From assembly GCA_030849075.1 (NCBI GenBank), contig JASAOO010003471.1, forward strand, positions 1 through 64,000: a stretch of 64,000 nt of DNA, read 5' to 3'. Within the stretch, counting starts at the first letter, position 1; each line of letters opens with the position of its first letter. The notes beneath the pieces are model-generated. The model saw only the letters and a program-made list of their open reading frames with translations. It did not search any database and was not told where the DNA came from. Origin of the DNA: Zelonia costaricensis. Taxonomy: Eukaryota; Euglenozoa; Kinetoplastea; Trypanosomatida; Trypanosomatidae. This document shows, in pieces, positions 20,148 through 29,182 of this stretch. The position numbers and the translations under genes were made by a program.

Positions 20148-22340
20148 ATGGCTCGTGGCACCGCGTCTCTCCGTGCCGCGGCGGCCGTCGACGCGGCTGC
20201 GCAGGGCTCCTCCACTTCCCCAGGACGCTCGCAGCGACGCGGACGTGGGCGGCGTCATGCGGCAGGCCACCGCGGCGGCCGCAACGCGGTCGATGCAGCC
20301 GCGGAGCGCGGCATCGACGACCAGGCTCTGGCACAGGCATGCCAGTCTATAGCCGCACCTCCGATGGTGCCCCCGCCGCTCGCCATGGACAACAGCATGC
20401 GTGGCAGCGAGTTTACGGGCTCTGACGCATGTTCCGGGCGGCAGTGGCGTGGACAGGCGTGGACGAGCGGCCCTAACGCACCCGTCAGCTTTTCGTCTCT
20501 GTGTGCGGGGGGCCGTGGTGTGCCACTCGCGTGCCCGCCCCCGCCGTTCCCCGACGTGCGCCTTCCGCCGTGGTGCCGCTCCGGCACCCCCACGGCGTAC
20601 CCGCTCTCCGAGGACGGCTTGACGCAGGAGCTCGTCGACTTCTTCCACTACCTGCAGCTCAACGCACACGAGTCGGCGGCGCGGTCGCGGCTGCTGGGGC
20701 GCGTACAGGCGGCTGTCGGGGAGCTGTGGGGCACTGCGAGCGGGGCGGCGCGGGTTCTGCTCTACGGCAGCTACGCCCTGGGCCTCTCGCTGCCGGCGAG
20801 CGACATCGACCTCGTCCTCACATTTCCGGCGGAGGAGCAGCTGGACGATGCGGAGGGCGAGCCGTCTCCCGCCGCGGCGAAGCGGCGTCAGGAGCTGCAC
20901 CTCGAGCGCCTGCACGACCTGGCCGAGCGGCTGCGGCGGGCGCAGGAGTACCCGCCAGTGCAGGTCGACGTGTACGACCAGTGCCGCGTCCCGCGCATCC
21001 ACCTGCGCGACGGGGTCTACGGCGGCATCTCGTGCGACATCAACAGTTCCTTCACCTCGGCCCGCGTCGCCCGCACCGTGGCGCGGCAGCGCCTGTGGCT
21101 GCAAGACTCCCCCCTCGCCGCCTTCCTCGTCCGCCTGACGAAGGCGGCGGTGAAGCAGTGGGGCCTCAACGAGGTCTTCTGCGGCGGCGTCGCCTCCACT
21201 GCGCTCTACTGCCTCGTTCTGCGCTTTCTCGCGCAGCTGGAGCAACTGCACCGGCGCGACGCCGTGGCAGAGGAGAACCTATCGCCGCCGCGCTACGACG
21301 AAGTGGCCGCCACCGCTGTCTGCGCACCGTCGCCCTTCTCCGCATCGCTCACGTCGTCGGCGGCGGCATCGCCGCGGGAGTCGCCCGTCACGCGCGGGCC
21401 GGCCGCCGAGGAGTCGATCTCCACGACAGCTCCCGCCCCGCCAGCGGCAGCAACGACTACAGTGTTGAGCGCGGTAGCGATGAGTGCGCCGGCGTACGTG
21501 CCGAGCTGGGCTTTGAAAAGCAAGAAGTACGGCCTGAGCAAGTCCTCGTCGCTTGCCGAGGTGGACAAGCATGACCACGCCGCGCGACGTGATGGTGCGG
21601 GGCTTGCGGAGAGCGGCAGCCTGCGCAGCGCAAGCCTGACCGCCTGCTCCCTCTCCCGCTGGGACAGTGCGAGCAGCGTGGACGGCGTGAAGGCCACCGC
21701 GGTCGCCGGCGCGGGGGGCGATGACGACGAGGTGGACTGCTACACGCAGGCCGGCCTGACGCATAGCTCCGGTGCCCCCACAACCGCGACGACGCCTTTC
21801 TCGCGCACCGCCGCCAGCACGCCGCCGCCTCTGCCGCCTCCGTCGTCGCCGTCTTTGCCGTTTGAGTGTGCGAAGTCCTCTCGCACCGCCCCGGGGCTCG
21901 AGCCTTGCCTGAGCGCCGAGGAGCTCACGCGTCTGGCACAGGCCCGCTACGGGGCCTCACCGGCGCGGCTGCTACTGAAGCTGTGGCGCTTCCTGTCGTC
22001 TGACATTTTCCTAAGCGGGTACCAGGTGGCTGACGTGTTTGGCGACGACGCGGTGTGGGCGGACTGCGGTGTGCCGCGCCAGGCTGCTGCGGATGCGGCA
22101 CCGTCGCTGGCCGTGCAGCTGCCGTCCACATCGTCGCTGGAGCTGGCCACCTTCGCGGGTGCCCCGAGCGCCGACCTCTCTGCCGCGTCGTTCCGCATTC
22201 CCGACTTGCTGGCCCTCTTCCGCTGCACCAGCACGTCGCTGGAGAACATGCTTCGCTTCCAGCGCTACCCCCACCGCGACTCCCCCACGATGCTCTCCAC
22301 CATCTTCGTCGACCCTCGCACCCCCACCCGCGCACTGTAA
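20148..22340 (+). CDS. TRF4-like non-canonical poly(A) polymerase
   Basis: A 730-residue member of the DNA-polymerase-beta-type nucleotidyltransferases. The helical motif GS is at residues 207-208 (LLYGSYALGLSLPASDIDLV), with metal-binding Asp219 and Asp221. The third carboxylate is Asp297 in GISCDINSSF, as in Trf4/Cid1-type enzymes. The central domain follows (AVKQWGLNEVF near 345). The PAP-associated strand-helix appears near 605-630 (LLLKLWRFLSSDIF...SGYQVADVFG). Between these two parts sits an insertion of over 200 Ser/Ala/Pro-rich residues (about 375-590). The N-terminal 150 residues are low complexity. Nuclear ncPAP of trypanosomatids acts in exosome-linked surveillance; a mitochondrial or cytoplasmic uridylyl/adenylyl transferase cannot be excluded. 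The ATG at 20148 is preceded by TAG two bases upstream; upstream in-frame sequence is spacer-like. Confidence 0.88.
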   Translation: MARGTASLRAAAAVDAAAQGSSTSPGRSQRRGRGRRHAAGHRGGRNAVDAAAERGIDDQALAQACQSIAAPPMVPPPLAMDNSMRGSEFTGSDACSGRQWRGQAWTSGPNAPVSFSSLCAGGRGVPLACPPPPFPDVRLPPWCRSGTPTAYPLSEDGLTQELVDFFHYLQLNAHESAARSRLLGRVQAAVGELWGTASGAARVLLYGSYALGLSLPASDIDLVLTFPAEEQLDDAEGEPSPAAAKRRQELHLERLHDLAERLRRAQEYPPVQVDVYDQCRVPRIHLRDGVYGGISCDINSSFTSARVARTVARQRLWLQDSPLAAFLVRLTKAAVKQWGLNEVFCGGVASTALYCLVLRFLAQLEQLHRRDAVAEENLSPPRYDEVAATAVCAPSPFSASLTSSAAASPRESPVTRGPAAEESISTTAPAPPAAATTTVLSAVAMSAPAYVPSWALKSKKYGLSKSSSLAEVDKHDHAARRDGAGLAESGSLRSASLTACSLSRWDSASSVDGVKATAVAGAGGDDDEVDCYTQAGLTHSSGAPTTATTPFSRTAASTPPPLPPPSSPSLPFECAKSSRTAPGLEPCLSAEELTRLAQARYGASPARLLLKLWRFLSSDIFLSGYQVADVFGDDAVWADCGVPRQAAADAAPSLAVQLPSTSSLELATFAGAPSADLSAASFRIPDLLALFRCTSTSLENMLRFQRYPHRDSPTMLSTIFVDPRTPTRAL

Positions 22341-23853
22341 GACCGCAAGACGCGAGACAGAGAAGGGCAAGCGGAGGGGCTGGAGGGGGGCTGGGGAGGG
22401 GGGGGGGAAGCGTAGCGTCTGCGCGTTCTTGGCTGCGGCTGCTCACTGTCTTCTTGTCTTTGTTTTTCTTCTTACGGCTTCTATCTAGCTTGAGTGTTTG
22501 TGAAGTCGGCTGGGTCTCTCTCTGTGTGTGTGTGTGTGGGTGATCACGTATGCGTTTGTATGTGTGTGTTTGTCGGTTCCGCGGGAACACCATGCAGTGG
22601 ACCCGACCATGTCTTCCCTTTTGCTTGGGTGCCCGCTTCCTTGGTGCCTGGCGTCGTGCCGGGGCTGACAGCGCCCTTCCGTTCACCTTCCCTTTGCCTC
22701 TTAATTCCCGATCCCCCCTCCCCTCCGTCCTGCTTTCCTTCCTCTTTACGCTCCCTCCTTCCTCCGCTTGTTCTTGTACTCTCCGGCCTCGGACGTCGGA
22801 GACGAGATAGTAGTGGGGTGGGGCACACCGGCCCAAGCAGACCGCGGAAGTCCGTCGAATAGGCGTATGCGCTTGTCCTGCCCTTCCCCCCCCCTCCCCC
22901 CCCACCAAGCCCCCTCTGTACCCTTCTTCGCCCCTCCCCCTTCCTCCCTCTCCTACACACGTCTTTGCACACTCACGCGTACCACCTTGCTTGACCACTC
23001 CTCTTCTTCTTTCTTTCCCACCCGTTCTCTTGTTTCCGTTCTTCACCCAGTGGGCCGGCCTTCGTTGTGCACAGGTGTGCGCCTCGGTCTGTGCCGCCTG
23101 GGCACTCGGCCCCCGGCCGCGCAGTGCACCAGTCAGAGCGGGTGCGGCGCGAAGAGACACGGCAAAAAAAAAAAAAAGCACAAGAGAGAACGTGTCGAAG
23201 TGCCGGTTGAGACGCGTCTCCTCTGCGGGAGAGCGTGACATCGCGGTGCCGGACTACGATAGGCGCGCATCTGCTGACCGTTGATGAAGGGACCCTACTT
23301 TGGCACGGTTGGATGGGGCCCGTGGTGTCGGGGGGGAGGGGGGGAAGGGGGTTCTCCGCCGCATCGCCAGCGTGGAGGCACGAAGAACCCGCCTCGCCTT
23401 TTCCATCTCGTGTGCCGCCTCTGCCTACCCCGCTTTGATCTCGTTCTCTTCACCACCGCCTTTCCCACCCAGCACGACGCAGCACTGGCACACAGTGACT
23501 GCGAGGCGTCGCCGTGGATTGTTGCACTTATACAAGATACACACTCACACGCACGGACACACACGCTGCTCTTCCAGCTCCAACCTCTGCTGCCTCTTTT
23601 CTGCGTTCTCCCCTCCTGCCACCACGCACGCGGCCTTCGAAGGGAAGAAGAAGCAAAAGCTTCTTGCATGGCTCACTGTGCCAATCTCACTAGATCTATT
23701 GGGTCCTCTGCGTGCGGGTCAGAGCTTCACTTGTGCCGCTCCTCCCCCCCCCCCCCATTATCGCCCTCCCCTCCCTCCTTGGTGCAACTATATTCTTCTC
23801 CTCGCTAATTCCACTGCTCCCTTCCTCCGCCCCCCCCCCTCCTCCTCGCTGCC
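22341..23853. other. 1.5 kb intergenic region
   Basis: GT-rich repeats at about 22522-22570, a run of 14 A at 23164-23177, CA repeats at about 23537-23563 and a C/T-rich approach to the next ATG. No gene seen. Confidence 0.7.
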
Positions 23854-24438
23854 ATGCCGATTCACCAGTACGACGGCTGGTCCTACGAGCGACTGCGAGC
23901 GCAGCGCAACCGCGCGCACTTCCTGCTCGAAGACCCGTACCGGTACGTGACAGTGCTGCTCGTGTCGAAGCCGGGCCGGCCGAGCGAGCTCAAGTGCATC
24001 GACAGCCCGTGCTACCACGCTAATGGGCCTCTCGGCGAGGGCGACATCGTCGAGATCGAGGACATGCTGTGCATCAAGTGCCCGTGGCACCGCTACCTCG
24101 TTAACATCGAGAACGGCGAGGAGATCCTCTTCGAGGTCGACGTGAACTCGCCGCAGGGGGCGGGGCTGGTGGGTCGCCACGCACCGCTGCCGACGTACCC
24201 GATGCTTGCACCCGACCCGACGGCCGGCGGCGTGACCGTGGTGCACGGCAAGAAGGTGCAGCGTGTGCACCGAGCCTGGCTGGATGAGGCGACGGGCATT
24301 TTGTCCATCGAGATTGCGGAGGAGGCGGTCATGCGCCAGCAGCCGGTCAGGTCGGACAAGCCCGCTGCTAGTGTCAAGGACGGCGGCATCTGCATGCAGA
24401 TCTTCGACATCAAGTCACGGGGGTTGGACAAGCTGTAG
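23854..24438 (+). CDS. Stand-alone Rieske-type [2Fe-2S] protein
   Basis: A 194-residue protein with a Rieske iron-sulfur site. Cys53-Tyr-His55 (SPCYHANGPL) forms the first half and Cys76-Pro-Trp-His79 (IKCPWHRYL) the second, 20 residues apart. These are the two Cys and two His that bind the cluster. Between them lies the expected GDIVEIEDMLCIK strand segment. There is no transmembrane segment or obvious targeting peptide, unlike the cytochrome bc1 Rieske subunit. No mononuclear-iron oxygenase domain follows. It resembles small soluble Rieske-domain proteins (RFESD-like or ferredoxin-like electron carriers). The usual Gly after CPWH is Arg here. The partner enzyme is unknown. The ATG directly follows a pyrimidine-rich leader. 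Confidence 0.9.
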   Translation: MPIHQYDGWSYERLRAQRNRAHFLLEDPYRYVTVLLVSKPGRPSELKCIDSPCYHANGPLGEGDIVEIEDMLCIKCPWHRYLVNIENGEEILFEVDVNSPQGAGLVGRHAPLPTYPMLAPDPTAGGVTVVHGKKVQRVHRAWLDEATGILSIEIAEEAVMRQQPVRSDKPAASVKDGGICMQIFDIKSRGLDKL

Positions 24439-25869
24439 GCTGAGCCAGGACAGTCTCGTGCGGGGCGTGTGTTCGGCAGCGCAGCGCGCGCAGCCGATGA
24501 ATACGAGCAGGTGGAAGGAAAGGATGGGTGTGGTGGGAGACAGTGCGAGGCCGCGACGTGTGACGGGTCTCGCTCCCTCAATAAACGTGTGCCCGTCAAC
24601 GCTCGTCTCTCCGCCCGTGTGTCTGTGTGCGCGTGTGCACGTCCCGTGTCAGGTGCACGTCCCTGCCACCCCCCTCCCCCCCCCTCACACCTCTACGCCC
24701 GGCTTCCTAGTGTCTTCTCTTCTGGCAACCACCTCTGTTTTCTTGCCCTCCCTCCCCCCTCCCCCCGACTCTCACCGTCTGCGCTCGGAGGGGGACGGTG
24801 TCAGAGGGGAAGCAAGCATCCTACCCTCTTGCACCTCTTATGAGTTCACCCCTTTCTTCGATCGAGTCTTACCTCGCCGATGTGACACACGCGCACTCAA
24901 CGGGCACGCCGTTGTTCTCGAAGCGAAAAAATGCACAGGAAGTTACACGGCCACGCAAGGTGCGCCTCGCCGCTCCATCGCCGCTGTGCGGAACGTGGTA
25001 GGCTGCGCACTGGGTGGCGACGCTCTCGGCGGCGGGCCGGTTTGCACTGACGTGCCGCACGTAGGCTTGTCACTTGAACCCACAGCCACTTGTGTCAGGG
25101 ACCCTCCCTCCCCACGTCCACTTGATCGCGTTCCCGCAAAAATGCTCGCTTGGCGCCCACTCTTCCCTCGCCCTCTTCCCCCCTTTCCACTCGCTCTTCC
25201 GATCCTCGCACACCGGCCCTAGAGACCGCTGAGTTCCTCTCTCTTTTCCAGTACCGTTTATCCGAGGTCATCAGCACGTGTCTTCATCTACGTCCCCCTA
25301 GGTCCCTATACACCTCCCAGTCACTCGCCTCACCGATCGAGCCTTCCTGACACCCGCAGAGCACACCACCACCCCAGCCTTCTCTGCACGCCTTTCTCCT
25401 CTCGTCGCAGCTGCGTTTCTGTTGTGCTCTGTCGCTCACCTGCCACAGTCAAAGTCAAGGTCGGGACGAGGCGTGAGGGTGTGTATGCGTGTGCAGGTGC
25501 GAAAATAAACGAGTGCGTCTGAGTCACCTCAAAAGACAACCACGTTGCCACTGCAACTCCAAAAGATCCACACACAGAGAGACACACGCACACACCGAAA
25601 AATACACAAAAGAAAGCAGGGGCGTCAACTTCTTACCGCTCTCAACACCACTTCTCCTCCCTCGAAAAAAACAAAAAACGCACGTAATTGTTCGTAACTT
25701 CTTTTCTTGCCTTCCGGCTCCCTCGCTCTGTCCCTCTCCCACGCTACCCGCCTCGGTTCTTAAGAATTGTGAAGGAGGTCTGCAGCATCGCGTCATAACC
25801 CAGGGCCCCCCCCCCGCCTCTCCACCCCCTCCCCCAAACCTCCCTCGGGCCTCAACAACATCAACGACG
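24439..25869. other. 1.4 kb intergenic region
   Basis: C/T runs near 24668-24690 and 24750-24766, CA-rich sequence near 25569-25605, and C runs at 25805-25840. No coding-like frame. Confidence 0.7.
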
Positions 25870-27453
25870 ATGGACAGCCTACCAGGGCAGCTCATCAGCC
25901 GCATTGCAGAGGTGTCGCTCTCCGATGCGCAGATCCAGTCTTACGGCAAGTGGTTGGTGGCGGCGACGGCGGCGTACTACATGGCCAGTAGCTGGCACAA
26001 GGACGTCCCAGAGGACGTGCGGTCCGCCATCGCGGGGCACATGGTCCAGGGCTACGACCGCAGCATCATCACGACACGGCTGGAGCAGCGCCACACCCGA
26101 CAGCTTCTCCTCCGCATGCTTGGGCTCAACGAGTTGCGGCAGCAGTTGCGGACGGAGAGCGACAAGGAGGCGAAGCTGCGCGGCTGGCAGCAGGTCTTCC
26201 GCCTCACCCTGATCAGCATCGCCGCGACGGCGTACACGCACAGCCTCACCATCTCGCTGTTGTCCATCAAGAACACGGTGCGCGTGCTCGTCTTCCTGCT
26301 CAGCCGCCGCGAGAGTGCCGCGCTGTCGAGCAGCCGCGGTGGTGCCATCTCGACGGTGCGGGCGTGGTGGACCGGCGGCCGCCGTGCTGGCTTCACGGGC
26401 ATGATGATGGAGACGATGATGACCCGCATGGCGGAGCAGGCGTCCCTGCAGACCTCGCCCTTCGTCAACGCCGGACTGGAGGAGGAGGAGGTGGTCGAGG
26501 CGCTGCCGGGGCTTCAGGCGCCGCCGCCGATGGACGGCCGAGCCGCCTTTATGCAGGCTCAGCAGCAGCAGGAGATGCTGGCGGCGATGCACGGGGAGAG
26601 CCTCAGCCAGATCGAGCAGGCTTTCTCGGTGCGCGCCGTGCTCGAGGTCGCAGTGCCCCGCATCGTCGCCTGTGCCGCTGCCGCCGTCGACCGCGCCATT
26701 GCAGCGCGGCCGTCGCACCTCTTCAGCGCTAGCAGCATCGTCCGCAGCTCGGACCTGCGCGAGCTGCTGCGCGACATCGCCCTCGGCATGGAGCGGCGCG
26801 CGTGCGTCGCGGAGTGGGTGCGCCGGCCGCGCCCGTCCCTGCTGCCGATGATCCGACCACGCAGCACCGCCACGGCCGCGTCGTCGGTGACCCCGCCGAA
26901 GCAGCAGGAGGCGAGCAAGTGCACCGGCCGCTCGCAGCTAGACGAAGAGGACGACATGATGGACGTGCAGGACCGCTCCGCCACCTCGTCGGAGGACATC
27001 ATCGAGTTTCCGCACGGCTCGACGACGCTGCTGCGGCCAGACGGCCGACCGGTGCGCCGCCGCGCGGCGGAGCCGAGCCCGGACCAGGTTGTCGACGACA
27101 TCCTCGGCCGGCGGCTGACGGCGGAGGAGGAGGCGATGCAGGAGGAGGCGCTGCGCCGGGAACACCTGCTGAAGGGGCAGATGGCGGGTTTCTTCACGGA
27201 GCTGTCGCACAGCGCGAGCTTTGGTGAGCTCGCCATCACGTACGCGGCGGAGCTGCTTGCAGGCCACTTCAAGGAGGCCAGCGACATCACCCGCGTCAAG
27301 ACGTACGACGCGGCGACGGACACGGCCAAGATGATCATGGTGATTGCCGCCCTGGACAGCTGCCGCCTGGCAGCGCTCGAGGAGGAGTGCGAGGTGAAGC
27401 CGTACATGCGCCTTTTCTGCGAGGAGACGATCCGGTCCACCTGCGCGCAGTAG
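25870..27453 (+). CDS. Divergent membrane protein, possible PEX3
   Basis: A 527-residue protein. An N-terminal membrane-span candidate is at residues 27-42 (GKWLVAATAAYYMASSW). A second hydrophobic block at 110-144 (LTLISIAATAYTHSLTISLL, then a short basic turn and VRVLVFLL) resembles the central block of peroxin-3. Near 441-468 the segment GFFTELSHSASFGELAITYA is reminiscent of the C-terminal D/E-SxxF-x-x-V-L segment of that family. PEX3 anchors PEX19 at the peroxisome (glycosome) membrane, and trypanosomatid PEX3 is known to be very divergent. Residues about 330-415 are a charged linker. The assignment rests on pattern resemblance only; it may be another membrane protein. The upstream frame crosses spacer sequence, so ATG 25870 is chosen. 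Confidence 0.88.
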   Translation: MDSLPGQLISRIAEVSLSDAQIQSYGKWLVAATAAYYMASSWHKDVPEDVRSAIAGHMVQGYDRSIITTRLEQRHTRQLLLRMLGLNELRQQLRTESDKEAKLRGWQQVFRLTLISIAATAYTHSLTISLLSIKNTVRVLVFLLSRRESAALSSSRGGAISTVRAWWTGGRRAGFTGMMMETMMTRMAEQASLQTSPFVNAGLEEEEVVEALPGLQAPPPMDGRAAFMQAQQQQEMLAAMHGESLSQIEQAFSVRAVLEVAVPRIVACAAAAVDRAIAARPSHLFSASSIVRSSDLRELLRDIALGMERRACVAEWVRRPRPSLLPMIRPRSTATAASSVTPPKQQEASKCTGRSQLDEEDDMMDVQDRSATSSEDIIEFPHGSTTLLRPDGRPVRRRAAEPSPDQVVDDILGRRLTAEEEAMQEEALRREHLLKGQMAGFFTELSHSASFGELAITYAAELLAGHFKEASDITRVKTYDAATDTAKMIMVIAALDSCRLAALEEECEVKPYMRLFCEETIRSTCAQ

Positions 27454-27536
27454 GCGGAGAGGGGGGCGGAGCAAAACGGCACCGCAGCGTGTGCGCCTGC
27501 GGTGAAGAGGAGTTTAGTTGCAGCGGTGTCTTTTTT

Positions 27537-27592
27537 TGTGTTTGTTTGTGTGTGTGTGTGTGTATGGGTGTCTGTGTGTGTGTATGTGTCTG
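27537..27592. repeat. Imperfect (TG)n repeat
   Basis: TG-dominated tract with scattered TTT and TATG interruptions, about 85 bases after the preceding stop codon. Probable 3'UTR. Confidence 0.75.
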
Positions 27593-28260
27593 CCTCGCTC
27601 GCTCTCTCCTCGTCTCACCCTAGATCCCTATTTAAGGTGCTTCTCGCGAGCCTGCTGTGTGTACTGAACACGGCAGCTGATCTCGGTCATGCTCATTGCA
27701 GCGACAACAATAGCAACAACAACAACAAAGGAGCTCCCCCACCCCTTTACGGTCCCGCCCTGAATGGCGCAAAGTTGGGGTGCCAAAAAAAGGGGTCGAT
27801 CCGTGAAATTACGCTCTTTGCTGTGGTGGGAATGAAGTCGGCAACGCGCGGCATCGGCGTAAGAGTGCAGGGCGCACGCTTGCTCCAAACGACTCCGCAC
27901 ACACTCCGCGAAACGCGGGTGCCTTTGGTTCAGATTTCATGTCCGTCTTGCTGGTGGGGCAGGAGGCGAGGTGCCAACGAGCCACGGAGCTCGGCGTGTC
28001 GTGCATCTTTCCGCCACGTTGTCTTGCAAGCTCTCCCTCCTTCTTCTGGTGCCCCACTCTTGCCTCTTTGCCCACCCCTACGATGCCAACTTCGATTGCG
28101 TTTTCTCTCTCTTTGGCGACCCCATTCCCCCGTGCTCGGTGGCACCTTGTGCGCCAGGAACCTCTGCCTGATATTAGATTCCGACTCCCCTATTCCAGCC
28201 CCGCCTCTTCCCTTCCCTTTCCGCCACCCCGGGCTTTCCCCATTTCTGCGGCCCCTGTCG

Positions 28261-28298
28261 ACACCCCCCCCCCCTCCTCACCCTCCCTTCTTGTGCAG
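28261..28298 (+). promoter_or_regulatory. Candidate spliced-leader acceptor of SNARE gene
   Basis: A C/T tract at 28263-28292 is followed by GCAG with AG at 28297-28298, 50 bases before the ATG at 28349. Confidence 0.55.
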
Positions 28299-28348
28299 GC
28301 TGCCGCTGGCGCTTCGCACGGTGAGGTAGTTGGTTGCCGCACGCACCG

Positions 28349-29182
28349 ATGGACCCCGAGACACGGCAGCTGGCGACGTGGGAGCGGCTGCGCAACGAGG
28401 CGCGCCAAGCCGACCAACTGCTTGACCATCAGCTGCGCCGGCTCGAGGCCGCGGCCCTGTTCGACGACGCAAAGCTCATTGAGAGCGTTGCCGCGTCCTC
28501 GTCCGGTAAGCCGGGCTCCCCGTCCGTGACCGCCGCGGTGCCAGGCTCCAGCTCCAGCCTGCTGCACCGCAACGGCAATGGCAGCTTCAGCCCGCCGCCG
28601 GGCGCCCCCGCGTCGATTGAAGAGGTGGAGTACCAGTACCGTAGCGCGGAGCGCGAGATGGGTGAATCGCTAGCCCGGCTGGAGCAGACGGTCCTTAGCA
28701 TGGAGGAGGCGTGCCGCGAGCTGGGCCCCACCTCCGCCGCGGCGCGACACACGGAACGCTTCCGTGGCATGCTCGCCGAGAAGCAGCAGACCCGCCGCCG
28801 CCTCGCCACCGAGTACAACCAGCGCCACGACCGCTTCGAGCTCGCCGCATCGCGGCTGTCCGGCGATGCACGGCGCCGCGGAGGTGCTGGAGACGACGAC
28901 GCTGGCGCCGGCGTGCGCATCTTGATGGACGAGCAGACCGCGATTCAGCACACCATGAACCGCGTCAACGGCCTGCTCGAGCAGGCGGAGGGCACGCGCG
29001 ACCGGCTGCGGGTGCAGCGGGAGCGCTTTGACAGCATGGGGGACAGGCTGGTTCAAATTGCTGAGCGGATGCCGTTCGTGCAGAACATTCTACGCCGCAT
29101 CGACGCGCGGCGCCGGCGCGAGGTCGTCGTGCTTGGCACCGTGATGTCCTCGCTCATGTTCGTGTTCGTCTTCTTCCTCTAG
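28349..29182 (+). CDS. GOS1: GOS1/GS28-like Golgi Qb-SNARE
   Basis: A 277-residue tail-anchored SNARE. An N-terminal helical domain (residues 5-45 and 90-170) carries regularly spaced hydrophobics and Arg. The SNARE heptads run from about 192 to 250, with Gln223 (RVQRERFDSM) as the likely zero-layer glutamine. The juxtamembrane sequence MPFVQNILRRIDARRRRE, then the hydrophobic anchor 259-277, closely resembles the end of GS28/GOSR1. In other eukaryotes this SNARE drives fusion within the Golgi and from ER to Golgi. Residues 46-90 are a Ser/Pro/Gly linker longer than usual. The open frame starts with TTG 15 bases earlier; the ATG at 28349 (MDPETRQ) is the natural start. Confidence 0.9.
   Translation: MDPETRQLATWERLRNEARQADQLLDHQLRRLEAAALFDDAKLIESVAASSSGKPGSPSVTAAVPGSSSSLLHRNGNGSFSPPPGAPASIEEVEYQYRSAEREMGESLARLEQTVLSMEEACRELGPTSAAARHTERFRGMLAEKQQTRRRLATEYNQRHDRFELAASRLSGDARRRGGAGDDDAGAGVRILMDEQTAIQHTMNRVNGLLEQAEGTRDRLRVQRERFDSMGDRLVQIAERMPFVQNILRRIDARRRREVVVLGTVMSSLMFVFVFFL

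Larger units (their letters stand above)
27454..28348. other. 0.9 kb intergenic region
   Basis: GT repeat at about 27537-27592, a CAA-type repeat (about 27704-27728), an A run at 27785-27791, and a C/T-rich tract before the next gene. No gene seen. Confidence 0.7.
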
